A stretch of 64,000 nt of DNA from assembly GCA_021904315.1 (NCBI GenBank), contig CM038919.1, positions 22,237,666-22,301,665 of the forward strand, in the 5' to 3' direction. Position numbers and translations under genes: made by a program. The DNA is from Sphagnum magellanicum (lineage: Eukaryota; Streptophyta; Sphagnopsida; Sphagnales; Sphagnaceae). The notes under the pieces were generated by a model. That model made no database searches. It was not told the DNA's origin and saw nothing but the letters and a program-made list of their open reading frames with translations. Below, piece after piece: positions 12,284 to 24,958 of this stretch (position 1 is the first letter of the stretch; every line of letters begins with the position of its first letter).

Positions 12284-14440
12284 CCTTTTTTTGTGGTGGT
12301 GTTGCAGAGAAGAAGAAGGCAATGACAGTAATTGTCGTTGCCTTTTTCTGTGGTGGTGTTGTAGAGGAGAAGAAGGCAATGGCAACACATGCCGTCGCTT
12401 TCTTTTGTGGTGATGTTGCAAAAAAGAAGAAGGCAATGGCAACTATTGCCATCGCCTTCTTCTTTGCCTTCTTCTGTGGTGGTGTTGCATCGACAAAGGT
12501 GACAGTAGCTTGTTGCCATCACCTTCTTCTCTATGTTTAAGAAGAAAAGGATCATGACAACTTTTGCCACCTTCTTTGATGGTTTTGTTGCAAAAAAAGG
12601 TGATAGCAACTGCCATAGCCTTTTTCGGTGGTTTTGTTCTGAAGAAGGTGAAGACAATAATGTCGTCAACTTCTTTTATGGTGGTGGTGTTATGAAAAAG
12701 CAACTTGCCATCATTTTATTTTATTTTTTCCTTCTTTGGTCTTTTTGGTCTAATTCATTAAAATTGATAATTAACATTGAAATGGTGGGTTTTTTTAATT
12801 TTGAAGGTTATAATGGCTAAAGGAAGGATACTAAAGAAAGGTGGTGATTTGGAAGCTTAGAAGTAAAATGTTACTTTATTATAATAGACAATTGTGAAAT
12901 AAAATGTTGTTTCATCAGAACTAAGAATTGATGAATCAAGCGATCTATGTGGTTTAGAGTTGACGATGGTGATAGTCTACAATTCAAATGATGAGATCAC
13001 TCCCAATATAGATTGGAAATTTCGATCAAGAAATGGTGGGTTAGATTGTTTTAAAATTTACATACATTAAATTAAATGTAATTTTAAAAAATTGTACAAG
13101 TTTTTTAAAATTTAATTATATTCGCAACTATTTGATGGAAGCTTTGAGATTTTTTTTGTTGAAATTCTTTTATTGTAATATTTGAAAACAATTATAGTTT
13201 GTAGGAATTGCATCTAATTATGTTATTTTATGTTTTGTAATACCTGGATTTTTTATAAAAACTTTTAATGTGTAAGGTTTTAGGGTTAAAAATTATTTCT
13301 TTCAAAGTAATGACTTACTTTTTAATATTTTTTGGTTTAAGGCTGAAACTTGAAACCAACTAGGCCTTTTAGCCATTTGCACCCCCTTATCCACCTAATA
13401 TGGTTTGGAATGACATAAAATGGATGAAGGTTGGGTTGAAATGGAAGTGTAAAGTTAGCACTTGCATTGTCACATATTGTGCCAAATGGTTATTGATTAA
13501 ACATTTGAAAGAGGTGCAAGGCTTGGTGGCAAAAAAGGTCAAACCTAGGAAGCCTTAAACTTTGTTTAACTTCCTCGACATCAAGACCATGTTAAAATGA
13601 ACGGTCGCATTTTGGGAAATGTCATGGCCATGCGAAGGCGAAATGATCAAAAGGTTGCTAGTCACATTCATGCCAAAACCCAACGCAAGTGGAATAAGTT
13701 GGTAATTGTTGTAAAACAATGTCCACCATTACCAAAACCAATTTTGGTCAAATTAGCTTCAAAGCAATTATTACAAGTGTTGGGTCTTACTACCTAAGGT
13801 GTGGGAATTGTGTTTCGAGATGCAACATCACGATGGAAAAGGATGAAGAGTTATAAAAGATGATTCGATCCACCCGTTCTACGTATGCACGACAATTGAA
13901 AATGGCATGGGATGTCAAAAATTGGGATCGAAAATCTACTAAAGCAAATTGGAACAAGAGTTAACAAATGTATTAGATTTCCATGAATCTAGAATGATTC
14001 ATGGAAGGTCTAAAAAATAATAATAAATGTATATTATTTTTATAATTTTGTTTCATCCAAGGTGTGTTAGGGTTTAATTTGGTGGTTTTGGGGTGTTTAT
14101 ATTGTTGAGGGCACAATAAAGGAAGAATTTATTGTAAGTGTAGTTCAAGTTAAAATGCAACGCTACCATCTATACATTACTCGTCATGCAACAAGGGCTA
14201 CAAATGTAATAGCTACTTATCGAATTAAACATGGGATTATAGATAATGATATGATTTAGGGTTTCCATTTTATATAGTTAGCTAGGTTTTTTTAGCATGT
14301 TCATTTTTTAGACTACCTAATTTTTGAACTTTGGTCCTTTGATATATTATAGAGATTTTTTTTTCCCATTGGGTTATTTAGCATTTTTTGATTCACCCAT
14401 TTTTGTACATATTTTATCAATATAATATTTTCTTCTAGTC
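12154..14440. mobile_element. CACTA-like element carrying a minisatellite (right end uncertain)
   Basis: The left end CATTAGAAGAAAAATTC is followed by TTGCAACTA-like motifs and matches the element starting at 38150. A candidate right end, TATTTTCTTCTAGTC, lies at 14426-14440, but the final base and the flanking triplets do not match well. Internal content: the 63-bp minisatellite, then AT-rich DNA with weak frames (such as 13597-13797, plus strand, unrecognised). It could be one element or a chimera. Confidence 0.45.
12284..12700. repeat. 63-bp palindromic minisatellite open on both strands
   Basis: Units of about 63 bp contain GAAGAAGGCAATGGCAAC, its near-inverse GCCATCGCCTTCTTC, and TGTGGTGGTGTTGCA. 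Because the unit is a multiple of three, the plus strand encodes repeats like AFFCGGVAEKKKAMAT and the minus strand encodes repeats like CHCLLLLCNTTTKKG. I read this as repeat DNA, not as a gene. It starts exactly where the 1.93-kb block stops matching its partner. Confidence 0.75.
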
Positions 14441-16046
14441 ACATTTGTTTAATGGGTATATGGTTAATCATATATGTCTTTTTTTTCATAATCTTTTTAG
14501 TGCTCTACATGTAAAAATTAAAACTTAAATGACCCATATGAATAGGTAACATTAATTTGTCTAAAGTTTACAAAGATCAAAATGAACATTATGCAATACT
14601 TATATCCTTTTCATTATAATTTTTAGAAGGCCATTTCAAATATGTAATACCCACATATAGGTATCGTAAATAGTTGATAGTTTTTTATACATCCATTGTA
14701 ATACTTGCATATAGGTTTAGTAATTGAATTTTTAACATCCATTATAGTACTCACATATATGTCCATAAATAGTTGTTGATTTTTAACATCTTTTGCAATA
14801 CTTGCATATAGGTTTCCATTGTAATATTTATGGGATTCATATGACATAATAATATAATATAAGTATCAACAAATAATGTCATAATTAAGGAATTATTAAA
14901 AAATATTTCAGATAATGTAAATGATTGATTATCATATTGAAACAATCATTTATTTCATAATATTAATTAATTGATTATTTGGTTGAACTATAATTATTCA
15001 GATAATTAAATTTTAGATCTAAAAATCGAATCAATAATTCGATATTTAATTTATTATCTTAATAAAAAAATTATGTTGATAAGTTATTCAAATCATTATT
15101 TAAATAATTATTCATGATAATTAATTGTCATAAAATTAATTTAGGTATATAAAGAGACATATTTTGAGTACATAAACCACTTATTTTGAAGTGATTTTAC
15201 ATGTGGGTATGGCATTTAGGGTTAATTCTTCACCCAAGGTTGTTTAAATCACCTATGGATTATTTCAAAATGAACTTGCATGCAAGTATTGCATATAGGT
15301 TTTGATTTTCATTGAAAGGCCACCAAATTAGATATTGGTTATTTCGAAATGACCCTACATGTGGGTATTGCATTTAGGGTTGGGTCTACACCTCATGTTA
15401 CCTAAATCACCTATGGGTTATATTGAAACGAACTTGAATATGGGTATTGCATTTAGGGTTAGGTATTCATATAATTTTGTAATACCTGCATAGGTACTTA
15501 TTTTCACCAACTAGAAATTTGGCTTTAATTTTTTGAATAATTAAATAAAATTTGTAACAAAAAAAAATGGTATGTCTTTTACCATTTGATAATATTTCCA
15601 AGTTAAATTCTTTCACTTTTTTTGAAAAAATATAAAATGAAATTACATTGTTTTACATATGTTTAAACCTTAAAAATTTCACCCAAAATGCACCTTAGAT
15701 TTATTTTAATTATTATGGAATTGTAAAAAAAATGTTAATTAATTTATATGTCCCAAACTTTAAACCTAAACCATAATTCTAACATTAAGGAGTAAATTTT
15801 ACATTAAGCCTTAACCCCATGTATCATCAATGTGATCAATTTTGCATTATGTTCATTTATATATATGTTAAATCATACTATAAGGTGAATAAATAATTTT
15901 GAAAATATGAATTTCATGATGTATTAGCAGGGAATCAAATATTTAAAGAATATTTTATGTTTCATGGTTAATGAATTATCACAATATGATACGGGTATTG
16001 CATTTAAACAAAAGTGGGTTAAAAAATGTTCAACTTTAATAACCAT
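14441..16046. repeat. Short tandem arrays with a GTATTGCA motif, plus AT-rich DNA
   Basis: At 14625-14830, units of about 65 bp contain GTAATACTTGCATATAGG. At 15185-15490, longer units contain GGGTATTGCATTTAGGGTT. The same motif recurs at 19485, 41045-41320 and 44385-44880, in both orientations. About 15550-15860 is a diverged copy of part of the 18.7-20.3 kb repeat. No gene is seen. Confidence 0.6.
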
Positions 16047-18699
16047 CATTAGGAAAAAATGGCCATTTTTTAATTGGTTCTCATGATTAATTTTTAGTTG
16101 CAAGCGACATTTGCAACTAAAATCTTAATAGTTGCATTGGACAAGTCACATTGACACTAGTTGTAAATGACAACAAATTTTGGATGAAACACAAAGTCAA
16201 CGAAATACACTTTCATATTTTGATTTGTCATATACGTATTATTGTTTACAACTAAGATGCGATTTTTTTGGTGAACAATGGGAACAAGTTATGTGTTGCC
16301 ATGTGTTCCAACTTTTAATAACTAAAAATATTTTACTATTATTTTGAAATAATTTAAGACGTTTAATTTTTATGTTTGGATGGTTTAAATTATGACACGT
16401 GGTGTAATAAAAAAATTTCCACGTGGCATATTAATTGAATTTGTCCAAATTAAATGTAAATCAATATTTAGATATGTAGGTTGAATTAAGTATTTACTTA
16501 CCTATACACCTACCCACCCATTTAGGTTAAACACTAATCTAAATAGGATTTATTTAACTATTTAGGCAAAATACCTACTTAGGTAGGTAGGTAGATAGCT
16601 ATAAAAGTAGGTAGGTAAGTTAGGGAAATAGGTAGTTAGCCATAAGTACATGAATATTTATATTTATATTTTGGGTTAAGTCAATTGTATTGGTTCATCT
16701 CATATGCCCATGTTTTTAAATATGAAAATGTAACACGAAACACCTTGTTTATATACTTTTCAAAATGAGAATGAAAACAAAAACATATGGAATAAACTTT
16801 TTAGTTGCAAACTATTTGTAATTAAAAAATTTATCCCATATGTTTTGTTTTTCATTCCCATTTTGAAAAATATATAATTAAGTAGGTAAGTGACAATTAA
16901 CTAACTAGCAAACTAATTATTAATAAATCAACTAATTGATTAATAAATTTACTAATTATTTAATGAATAAAATATGATTAACTAATTAATTAGCTCGTTA
17001 ATTAATCAAAAATTAAACTAGAAATTAAATAATTATTTATGTTCATCAATATATTATGATTACTCAATTAATTATATTATTAGTTCATTTCAAATATTAC
17101 TTAATTTATTAACTAGATAAACAATAAGAATATATAATTTTAGTTATATATTAACTATAATAATCTATCAACCAATTTAATTAACTAATCACGAATAACT
17201 AATTAATTATTATTTTAAACCAAATATGTCAATATAATAACTGAAATATTAAGTAATTAATAATTATTAACTATTAATTATGAATATAAAGTACTATAAC
17301 TATTGTTTTAATTTAATAATATAATTAGAACCTAACCTAAGCTAATTATTTTATTATAATTATGCCCATTATTATTTTCATTTTTATACTCAGTAATAAA
17401 CATAAACGTAAATATTTAATAGTAACAATAACATTAATTCAGTCATCGTTGTAGCTAATTGGTAGCCAAGGTTACTTATTTTATTTTTATTATTCATATT
17501 ATTATTTCACTCATTATAACTATTTATAAATTGTTACAAAAAATATTTTATATTTTAATAAGTATATCTTTCTTTCAAAAATAATTTCTGCATTTTTATA
17601 TTAATTTATTTGATTTCCATTTCAACTACTATAGTAATTTTTTATATCAATAATTGATTATAATCATTCAGTAATTAATAAATATTAATTATAAAATTGA
17701 TATATATTAAATTAAACTATATATCACTAATTCTTGGTAATTATTATAATATAGGAATACTTCATAATTGATTATGTATAATAGTAAAAATAATATTAAT
17801 GCAATTTGTAACAAGCTTAGGTCAACTACTTATTATTATTATTATTATTATAATATATTATTATATCACTTGTTAGAATTATTATGATTTATTATAATTA
17901 AAATTTGATATTTTAATAAATTAAAAATTGTTCTTAATAAGTACATTAATTATTTGAAAATAATTCAATAATAATATATTTTTAAAAATAATTATTTCAG
18001 TAATTATATAATTATTTTCCCTATCATTTTGATATCATCATCATTATGATAATTATGTAATAAAATATTATTATTAATTATTTTTAATCAAAGATAATTT
18101 TGTAATTAAAATTTTTATTACATGTAATTATTATAAATACATAATATACTATTAATATAAATTATAATAAATGTCATTTGTAATATTTTAAAAAGTATAA
18201 TACGATGGTTTAGATATGCTTGTAATATGGGCACAATATATTTTGTAAATATCTTACATAAAAATTTAATATATTCAAAATATACATTAATTAATGTAAC
18301 CATAGTATCAAAGCCATTTATGCTAATAATAATACTTGAATATACATCTAATATGGTTGTTCATATACATTCAAAATGTACATTTATAAATCTTAATACA
18401 CCCAATTATATTCCTTAAAATTCACAAAATACACCTTTGTATATTCATAGGGTTGCAACTAAATTAGTCACATTTTTAATTAATGGGACATAAATTGTAT
18501 TTTTTGGATGAAAACCAAATTACATGTTGGTCACATGAAAGGATAAACACCAAAATAGTCACAAAGTAGTTGTAAAGTAGTCATAAATATGACCAATAAA
18601 AAAAATAGTTGCAAAAATGTCCAAATGTAATTGCAACTAATTAATAGTCGCATGTAATTGTAAATAGACTAGTTACATTTTAACCAATTTTTATTAGTG
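16047..18699. mobile_element. CACTA-like non-autonomous element, 2.65 kb
   Basis: The ends are CATTAGGAAAAAAT and AATTTTTATTAGTG, flanked by CAT and TAT (one change). It has the same internal order as the elements at 4047 and 26311: TTGCAACTA motifs, two G-box palindromes still reading CACGTG (16396 and 16420), TAGG tracts (16500-16640), the CATATGGAATAAA stem-loop (16785-16845) and a long AT-rich tract. No transposase frame is seen. Confidence 0.65.
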
Positions 18700-20343
18700 T
18701 ATGGAACATATGAAAACAAAGAAGATTCATAATTATGTCATAGATATAAATAAGTGATAAGACAAAAACCAATAGAATGAGCAAAGTCTAGAATATAAAC
18801 CTTAAGCCTTAATATATACGAACTAAGTTCCTAAACATTAAATCATAAGGCATAACTTTAAAAATTCAAATGATATTTTGCCATAAACCCTATTACGACC
18901 TTAACTATATAAACTCTAAAGAAAAAAGATCCTAGGGATATATGCCCTAAACCCAAAAAACTATACAAAATATACAAATTATATAATACAAAATAAAATA
19001 AAATAAAATAAAAAGCATAGGAAAAAATTTAGAAACCAAAATTTCAAACTTTTAAACTACAAAGATTTACTAACAAAAAAAAACCTTAATCTTCAAAAAT
19101 AATCAAATAAATTTTGTAAAAAATCAAAAGAAAAGATATGTCTATTACCTTTGTGTAATCTCTCCAAACTAATTTGTTCCACTTCCTTTGATATAAAATG
19201 AAATGAAATTATATTACTTCACATATGTTTAAACTCTAAAATCCCCCCCAATTTAGCCTAATTTAGGTTAATTTCTAAACTTGCTAATTAATTTATGTGT
19301 TCCAACTTTAAACTTAAACCATAATCCAATAGTACATACTTATAATAATTACATGAAAAGATATATTGTAATTTTCATTTCATAAATAAATTAGGTAAAC
19401 AAAATTTAGTAAAATATGGATTAATTAAATCAAAATGGTTGCAATTATGAAATTATTTCCATTATAAATTGTTTGTAATACCTACATATGAGGACCTATG
19501 TTCATCATCTATGAATTAAGGCGAATTTTAATAAATTAATAGGTAGGATTGGAGGCGTGAAAAAAGTGAATAGGAAATTATTTAGGTATTTGGCTATGTA
19601 AAAAACTTAGGTAGGTAGGTGAACATAGTGGTAGGTAGGAAGGTGGGTGCATAAGTAAGTAAGTAGGTATATAGGTAGGTAGTTGGGTTAATAGGTAAGT
19701 TAGTAAATAAAAAGAAAGTTCAAGGAGCAAGGTAGATAGGTTACTAGAATAGGTAGCATGTAGATAGGCAAGTTAGTAAGTAGGAAGAAAATTACACTAG
19801 CAAGGTAATTAAGTAGATAGTCAAATTACTATGTAAAAAATAAGTTATCTTACCAAGGTGACTAGGTTTGTAGAATATTTATGTCAATAGGGTGGTTGTG
19901 CATATAGGGTTGTTAAATAGTAATGCAGCTAGGTAAGTAGCATAGGTAGTTAGTACAATGGTTATGTTAGAAGGGAAGTTGAGTCAATAGGGTATGTAGC
20001 TAACAAGGTAGCTAGGTTAGAGGGTAGGTAGTTAGTACAGTAGTTAGAACAGTAGGATAATAATTATTAAAATAATTATGTCAATATGAGATAATTAATA
20101 AGGTACCAAGGTTGATACAATATTTATGAGGATAAGAAGGTGAGTAGGGTAACTATATGTGAGGTCAGGTCCAGAGAAAAAACAATCAAGAACACACCCA
20201 AAAAAAAGTACAGTGATTGCAGCGAAAAGAAATGGGCAGTGATGAACCCCGTCTGACACCGAATGAAAAAACGCAGCCCATCCAGTGGACAGAACAGCCA
20301 ACTGGCGCATTGGTGGCTGCTGGTTCACTCTGGCCGGGCATGC
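18700..20343 (-). repeat. Dispersed repeat, inverted relative to 39575-40740
   Basis: Read on the minus strand, this stretch matches 39575-40740. One shared marker is the minus-strand frame at 20385-20095 (NQQPPMRQLAVLSTGW), which matches NQQPPMHQLVILSTRW on the plus strand at 39577. A second is the ATCATTTGG and TATGGCAAAATATC region. A GTAGGTAGG-rich tract (19600-20040) lies inside. No known protein domain is visible; a transposon end is plausible. Confidence 0.7.
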
Positions 20344-20520
20344 ATTAGCGGGTTCCACTTTTTGTACTGCCAGTTCCAACTGCAATATAAATGAACGGCT
20401 CCTGTGCTGAGAGTTAACCGCGAGGAACGCAGGTTACCCAAACTGGTAGAACTGGTAATACCCATTCTCACCTCAGGGAATACCGCTGGCTTTACTGGTC
20501 TTAACAGAGGCCCTACCTTA

Positions 20521-20803
20521 AGAGCATCTCCACCCCACACTGGCAAACGACTCCTTTATTTTAGAGTAGAATACTGTTTAATGATCACTGTCCCCGCCCA
20601 CAAATGTCATAAAAGTCCCTTTAAACACTCAAAAACCATTTATGTTTTTACATCTGGATGAGTAATAGTTACTGTCCAAATCCATGATAGAAAAAAGCTT
20701 TTAAAGGCGTTAAAATGACCACTGCAAAATGGACCATCAACACCAGAGAGCAGCAAAATTTAATGAAAAGAGGTATTTGCCAGTGTGGGGGTGGAGATGC
20801 TCT
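20521..20803. mobile_element. MITE with GAGCATCTCCACC ends, copy in block A
   Basis: The terminal inverted repeats AGAGCATCTCCACCCCACAC and GTGGAGATGCTCT enclose about 280 bp, with TTA on the left and TAA on the right. Such ends and A/T-only 3-bp flanks suggest a PIF/Harbinger (Tourist-like) MITE; a hAT origin is not excluded. It is present at the same place in block B, so it predates the duplication. Confidence 0.7.
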
Positions 20804-21604
20804 TAATATGCAAAGAAAATTTCAAATTTAGTCTTTGTTTTTCAAATCGCCTCCACTGGCAAAAATTTCCTGTTTACAATTTCAGGGATCTTACAAAAGT
20901 GGAAGGTAAATTTTTTGGGAAAAAATACCATACACTTTCGTAAAGAAATAATGTCACAAGGCCAGTAACCTGCTGAAAATCCTTGAAAGGTCTAAAGATA
21001 GTCCTTTACCCTATACCTAATAATCAAACATATGTCAAAAACCAACAATTTGGGGCTTCCTGAGCGATAAAGAGCATGCATCCAAAAATTAAAATGTAAC
21101 ACACCCTTGGGTGAACCATCGCCTCCACTTGTAAAAACCCCAAAATCCATTTAAATTAATAGTATAGATCCCACTGATAGACCTAAATGGGGGATTCATG
21201 AGTCCGAGTCTAACATTTCTTGGGTTTAATGTGGCCATTAAGAGACCTCACTCACCAAAGTGAAGGTACCAGTTTTTTTTTTTGGGTAGTGTAGCAGGGT
21301 GGCGAGCCCTCCAGACAAATTTTGAGTTAATTTCTAATGGTTTTTAATGGATGCAGGACGATTAAAATTGTAAGCAGTAGACAAATCTGGAACCAGGCTC
21401 TGTGCCCAAAAAGTTTTAAACTGGGCCAAAGTTGGGGACATGTTTTTGAAAGAAAGGAGGATTTCCACAAAGAATTTGAATTAGTGGCCCCTTTGGCCAA
21501 TAAAAAAAATTTGCCTAAAAAAGTGACCAGAAGGTACCAGTACTTTTGGGTTCTTTTATGCACACTTTGGTCATGTACTAATAACCCACATGTGTAAAAC
21601 TAAC

Positions 21605-21610
21605 CACGTG
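21605..21610. promoter_or_regulatory. G-box upstream of MTPSL copy A
   Basis: CACGTG lies about 190 bases before the start codon and 100 bases before the TATA box. A palindromic E-box-like CACATGTG lies nearby at 21588-21595. The matching site in block B reads TACGTG. Binding by bHLH or bZIP factors is an inference. Confidence 0.4.
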
Positions 21611-21708
21611 GATAAATTCATGCACGACATACGCTCTTCACGGGGGCATGGCAAGAAATTCTGTAGCCCACCCGCTAGCCACCATGACTTGGGCTGGATA
21701 CTTTATGA

Positions 21709-21715
21709 TATAAAG
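21709..21715 (+). promoter_or_regulatory. TATA box of MTPSL copy A
   Basis: TATAAAG lies 82 bases before the ATG, implying a short 5' leader of roughly 50 bases. The matching bases in block B read CATAAAG. Transcription start not tested. Confidence 0.55.
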
Positions 21716-21796
21716 ACTACGAAATGGAAGTGCAAACCAGTCTGCCCATCGCCAAAAGAGATTGGAAGGCATCCCAGACTATCCACGACATCCGTG

Positions 21797-24700
21797 ATGG
21801 CGGCACTCCTGCATTCGACTCCCATGATCCTCAACGATGCACACGCTAATGGGCTAACTGTTTGCATGCGTCGCAGGAACCTGCTACAAACTTTGGAGTT
21901 GCGCAACTCCTCATCGCGCGCTTCTCAATTGAAAGCGTTTAGCAGATTTAACGGCAAGAGAGCAGCCCCCAGTTCAAGTGCAAGTTCTTCTGTTATTTTG
22001 GCAACGAGTAACATTCACGCTCAGGGCTTGCAGGTACAGTACTCAATTCCTTTGATCGTGAGACTCAAGACCATGTCCCCATCCCGACGCACAGATCTAG
22101 GCAAATACAAGATTTTATGTAAGACTGCATAATTGCAACAAATATTCTTTTGTTGTTATATGACTTTTATTATAAATTTTTCATACCGCAACAGAAAGAA
22201 GACAACATTAGTACTCACCAAGTGTTCATATGCTAACTACGTCTTCACTTGATTACTCCTTTGCTTCCCAACCCTTTCCTTTGCAGTCCTTGGCCAAGTG
22301 ATTAAGTGGTACTGTTTATGATAGTGTTGCCATCGAGCAATATTAACATTTTCAAACTCATTTGAACTTGCTTGATCAATTCATTGCACATCACTAACCC
22401 AAGTTTCAAAACTTTTTTTTTGTGATGTAGACAACCCATGATACACATATGGCTGACAACACCTCTAACAGGTAATATGGTGTTTAATGCTTGAATTATG
22501 CCTTGCTATAGGGTATAATCGAATGAAAAATGTATCAAAATTGTTTTGCACTCATAGATTATGAAGATGCGAAGTAATGATCTTTCAATATTCGCATCCT
22601 TGGCCTAGAAATAGTCACCAATTTATTCAATTTTTTGATCTTGCAATAGATTGGGGATTGGACACGCACAAACAGACCAGAATATGAAGGAGGTGCAACA
22701 ACGACAACGTGCCGCTTTGGACTTTGTTGTTCCTGATTTCATTCCCCTTGTTCCTTTCGAGATGAATCCAAGTTACGAGGAAGCTAACAAAGAAGCCCTT
22801 AAATGGGCTGTCAACAAATATGAATCTTTCATGAGTCCTGAATATTTCCAAATGTTATTCTGTCAAGAAAACCCTCATTACCTAGCTGGAGGAGTCTATC
22901 CGGATGCCCCAATTTCTCGTCTTGTCTTTGCAATGGAATTTTTTGCATGGCTTTACGTTTTCGATGATCAAAGTCTTGTAGGTCAAAAATGTTCCTTGGA
23001 AGAGTTGATTCAAATGCAACTGGATATCCAAGTTGTAATAATGGCAGCGTATCCGCAAGACAAAAGTCTACAAGATAATTTGGCAAAATGTGTCAGTAAT
23101 GAGCTTGGGCGCTTTGAATTCGCTAAGGATTTTGTTGGGAAAGTAATTGCAGAAACTACTACGAAACATCTACTTGGATCAGGTATGTGAACCCTTGTTA
23201 CAAGTATGAGTCATAAAATACATTTGCAAATTCAACAAAAATAAAAAAATTCATTTTTTTGGGAAGTTTTGAAACTGAACACATGCAAAAGTTTTTTTTT
23301 GGAAGATGTGTGGGCAAGTGGGGGCATTCTAAGAACATATCGGGAGTATTAAAAATATATATATATATTGAGGAAAAATGAGAAAAAATGAACCACTAGA
23401 TATTAATAAGGATTATTTGATCATCTAAACAAAGTATGGATTTTTCAATGGTTTGAATGTAAAGGTGTGTTGAAACTGTTAACAGAATATGATGAGCACA
23501 TATCTCCAATTGCTTTAGCATTTCAAGACTTGTGGATAAGGGCAATTGCACTAATGCCAAAAGAATGGAGCCTTCGGTTTGGAAAAATCATGCAAGAGGG
23601 TGTGTTCGCCCATTTTTTGGAATCATATAGTCTACACCACGACATTTGTCCTTCATCTTCTGCTTATATCCAAGAAAGGAGAAAAACTGGATTTACGATA
23701 TCATCTCTTGTATGTACTATATACCTAAGATTCTCAAACACTTTGTAAAATTGTAATTATGATTGATTAAAGGACTTTGTTTTCAACAAAGTTTGAATAG
23801 AATATGGTTTGCATGATCAATGTCTTGAATTTGTCAAATCATTGAGTTGGTTCAAAAAGTCTAGTTGATGCCTTTTGTGGGAAAAAACATTCATAAAAAA
23901 ACTAAATAAAAAATATTCAATTGAAATAATCTTTTGACATATAATCAAATGTTGAAAATTTCTAGCTGATCATGATCAAACTTTTTAATATCGTTTGGAA
24001 TTGAATAAATTGGTTGGATTTTGATGTCAGGTTCTTCAAGAGCTTGTCCAAGACATATTTCTCCCAGATTCGATATATCATAGTCTACCCATGCAGCGTC
24101 TCCTTAACGCTACGTCAGATGCAGTTTCTTGGAACAATGATATTTGGTCATTTCCAAAGGTGATAATTTTGCTCCCCAATCTATTCAATGCAATTAATAT
24201 CCTTGCTCTCGATAAAAAGTCACATGTACAAAAATGTTGCCCAAAATGGTTCAATTTGAAGAATGCCTTTAAATTGTATTGTTATAACAAGATCATGTTA
24301 GTGATAACATATGGCCCAAGGTATATAAAAAATTTAAAGACCATATTATATCTTGTTTAGTTAGGATTAACATTAATATTTTTCATATAATTCCATAAGT
24401 GACAAGGAATTTATAGCCCTATGACAAGTTTATTATACCAAATACATTTGAAATAGGAAAATGTTAGAAAATAAATGAGCTTACAATCACAATAACATTT
24501 GGCAAACATTCTTGAAATTGTGGGAACGAATGAATTCTACATTGTTCCATTGTATGCACTTTATAAATATAATTATTAAATTCATGAATTCCAAATGGAA
24601 CCCAAGGCCCTAGACATCTTTAATTTCTTAACATTTAAGTATTAATTAATGTGGAGAACAATTGAATCCACTACAGGAATTGGTAGCCGGAGAAATGGCA

Positions 24701-24958
24701 AATTTGGTGTTCTTGATCAGCAAAGAAGAAGGGTGTTCCTACAACAAGGCTGCGGAGATTGTTACTGAAATGGTGGTGGATAAGTGCAAAGAGATGCAAC
24801 TTGCAGCTATAGAACTAAAGGAATATTGCAAAATCCATGAATTAACAACTACACAAAAAGTTGCAATTGAACATTACATCTCATGTTGCAACCACTGGAT
24901 CAGTGCAACGCAAACATTTCATTCCCAAAGTTCTCGGTTCCAAGTGGTGCATGCATAG
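21797..24958 (+). CDS. Microbial-type terpene synthase-like (MTPSL) protein, plastid-targeted, copy A
   Basis: Class I terpene cyclase: metal-dependent ionisation of a prenyl diphosphate. Six exons: 21797-22033, 22431-22471 (41 nt), 22650-23182, 23465-23709, 24031-24159 and 24677-24958; 1,467 nt, 488 residues, all GT-AG and in frame. Without the 41-nt exon, exon 1 (phase 0) cannot join exon 3, so frame supports it. Residues 1-92 are Ser/Arg/Ala-rich and resemble a transit peptide (MAALLHSTPMILN start, then RNSSSRASQLKAFSRF). The catalytic part starts with FVVPDFIPLVPFEMNP. The first metal motif is Asp198-Asp199 in YVFDDQSLV, lacking a third acid. The second is complete: N388-D-x-x-S392-x-x-x-E396 (NDIWSFPK|E), split by the last intron. 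A start at Met 22683 would give a typical unextended enzyme of about 385 residues. A plastid location would suit GPP or GGPP, but the substrate is unknown. The G-box and TATA box lie upstream. Confidence 0.88.

Noticed and set aside
12247-12669. Minus-strand 140-residue frame
   Set aside because: Produced by the 63-bp minisatellite; both strands are open only because the unit is a multiple of three.
12154-14440. A protein gene around 13597-13797 within the CACTA-like element
   Set aside because: Open for only 66 codons, with stops on both sides, no recognised domain and no convincing splice signals.
21590-21796. Upstream in-frame extension of MTPSL exon 1 (open from 21590)
   Set aside because: It would start before the TATA box at 21709, and in copy B the frame has a different upstream beginning. 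The ATG at 21797 has a good context and begins a presequence-like segment in both copies.
22034-22132. Reading exon 1 on through the GTACAG donor to the stop at 22130
   Set aside because: The continuation differs between the copies and ends early in copy B. Splicing at 22033 to the 41-nt exon restores the terpene synthase frame exactly.
22829-23086. Minus-strand open frames inside the MTPSL exons (also 54587-54815 and 55355-55663)
   Set aside because: They are antisense shadows of conserved exons; the plus strand carries the recognised motifs.
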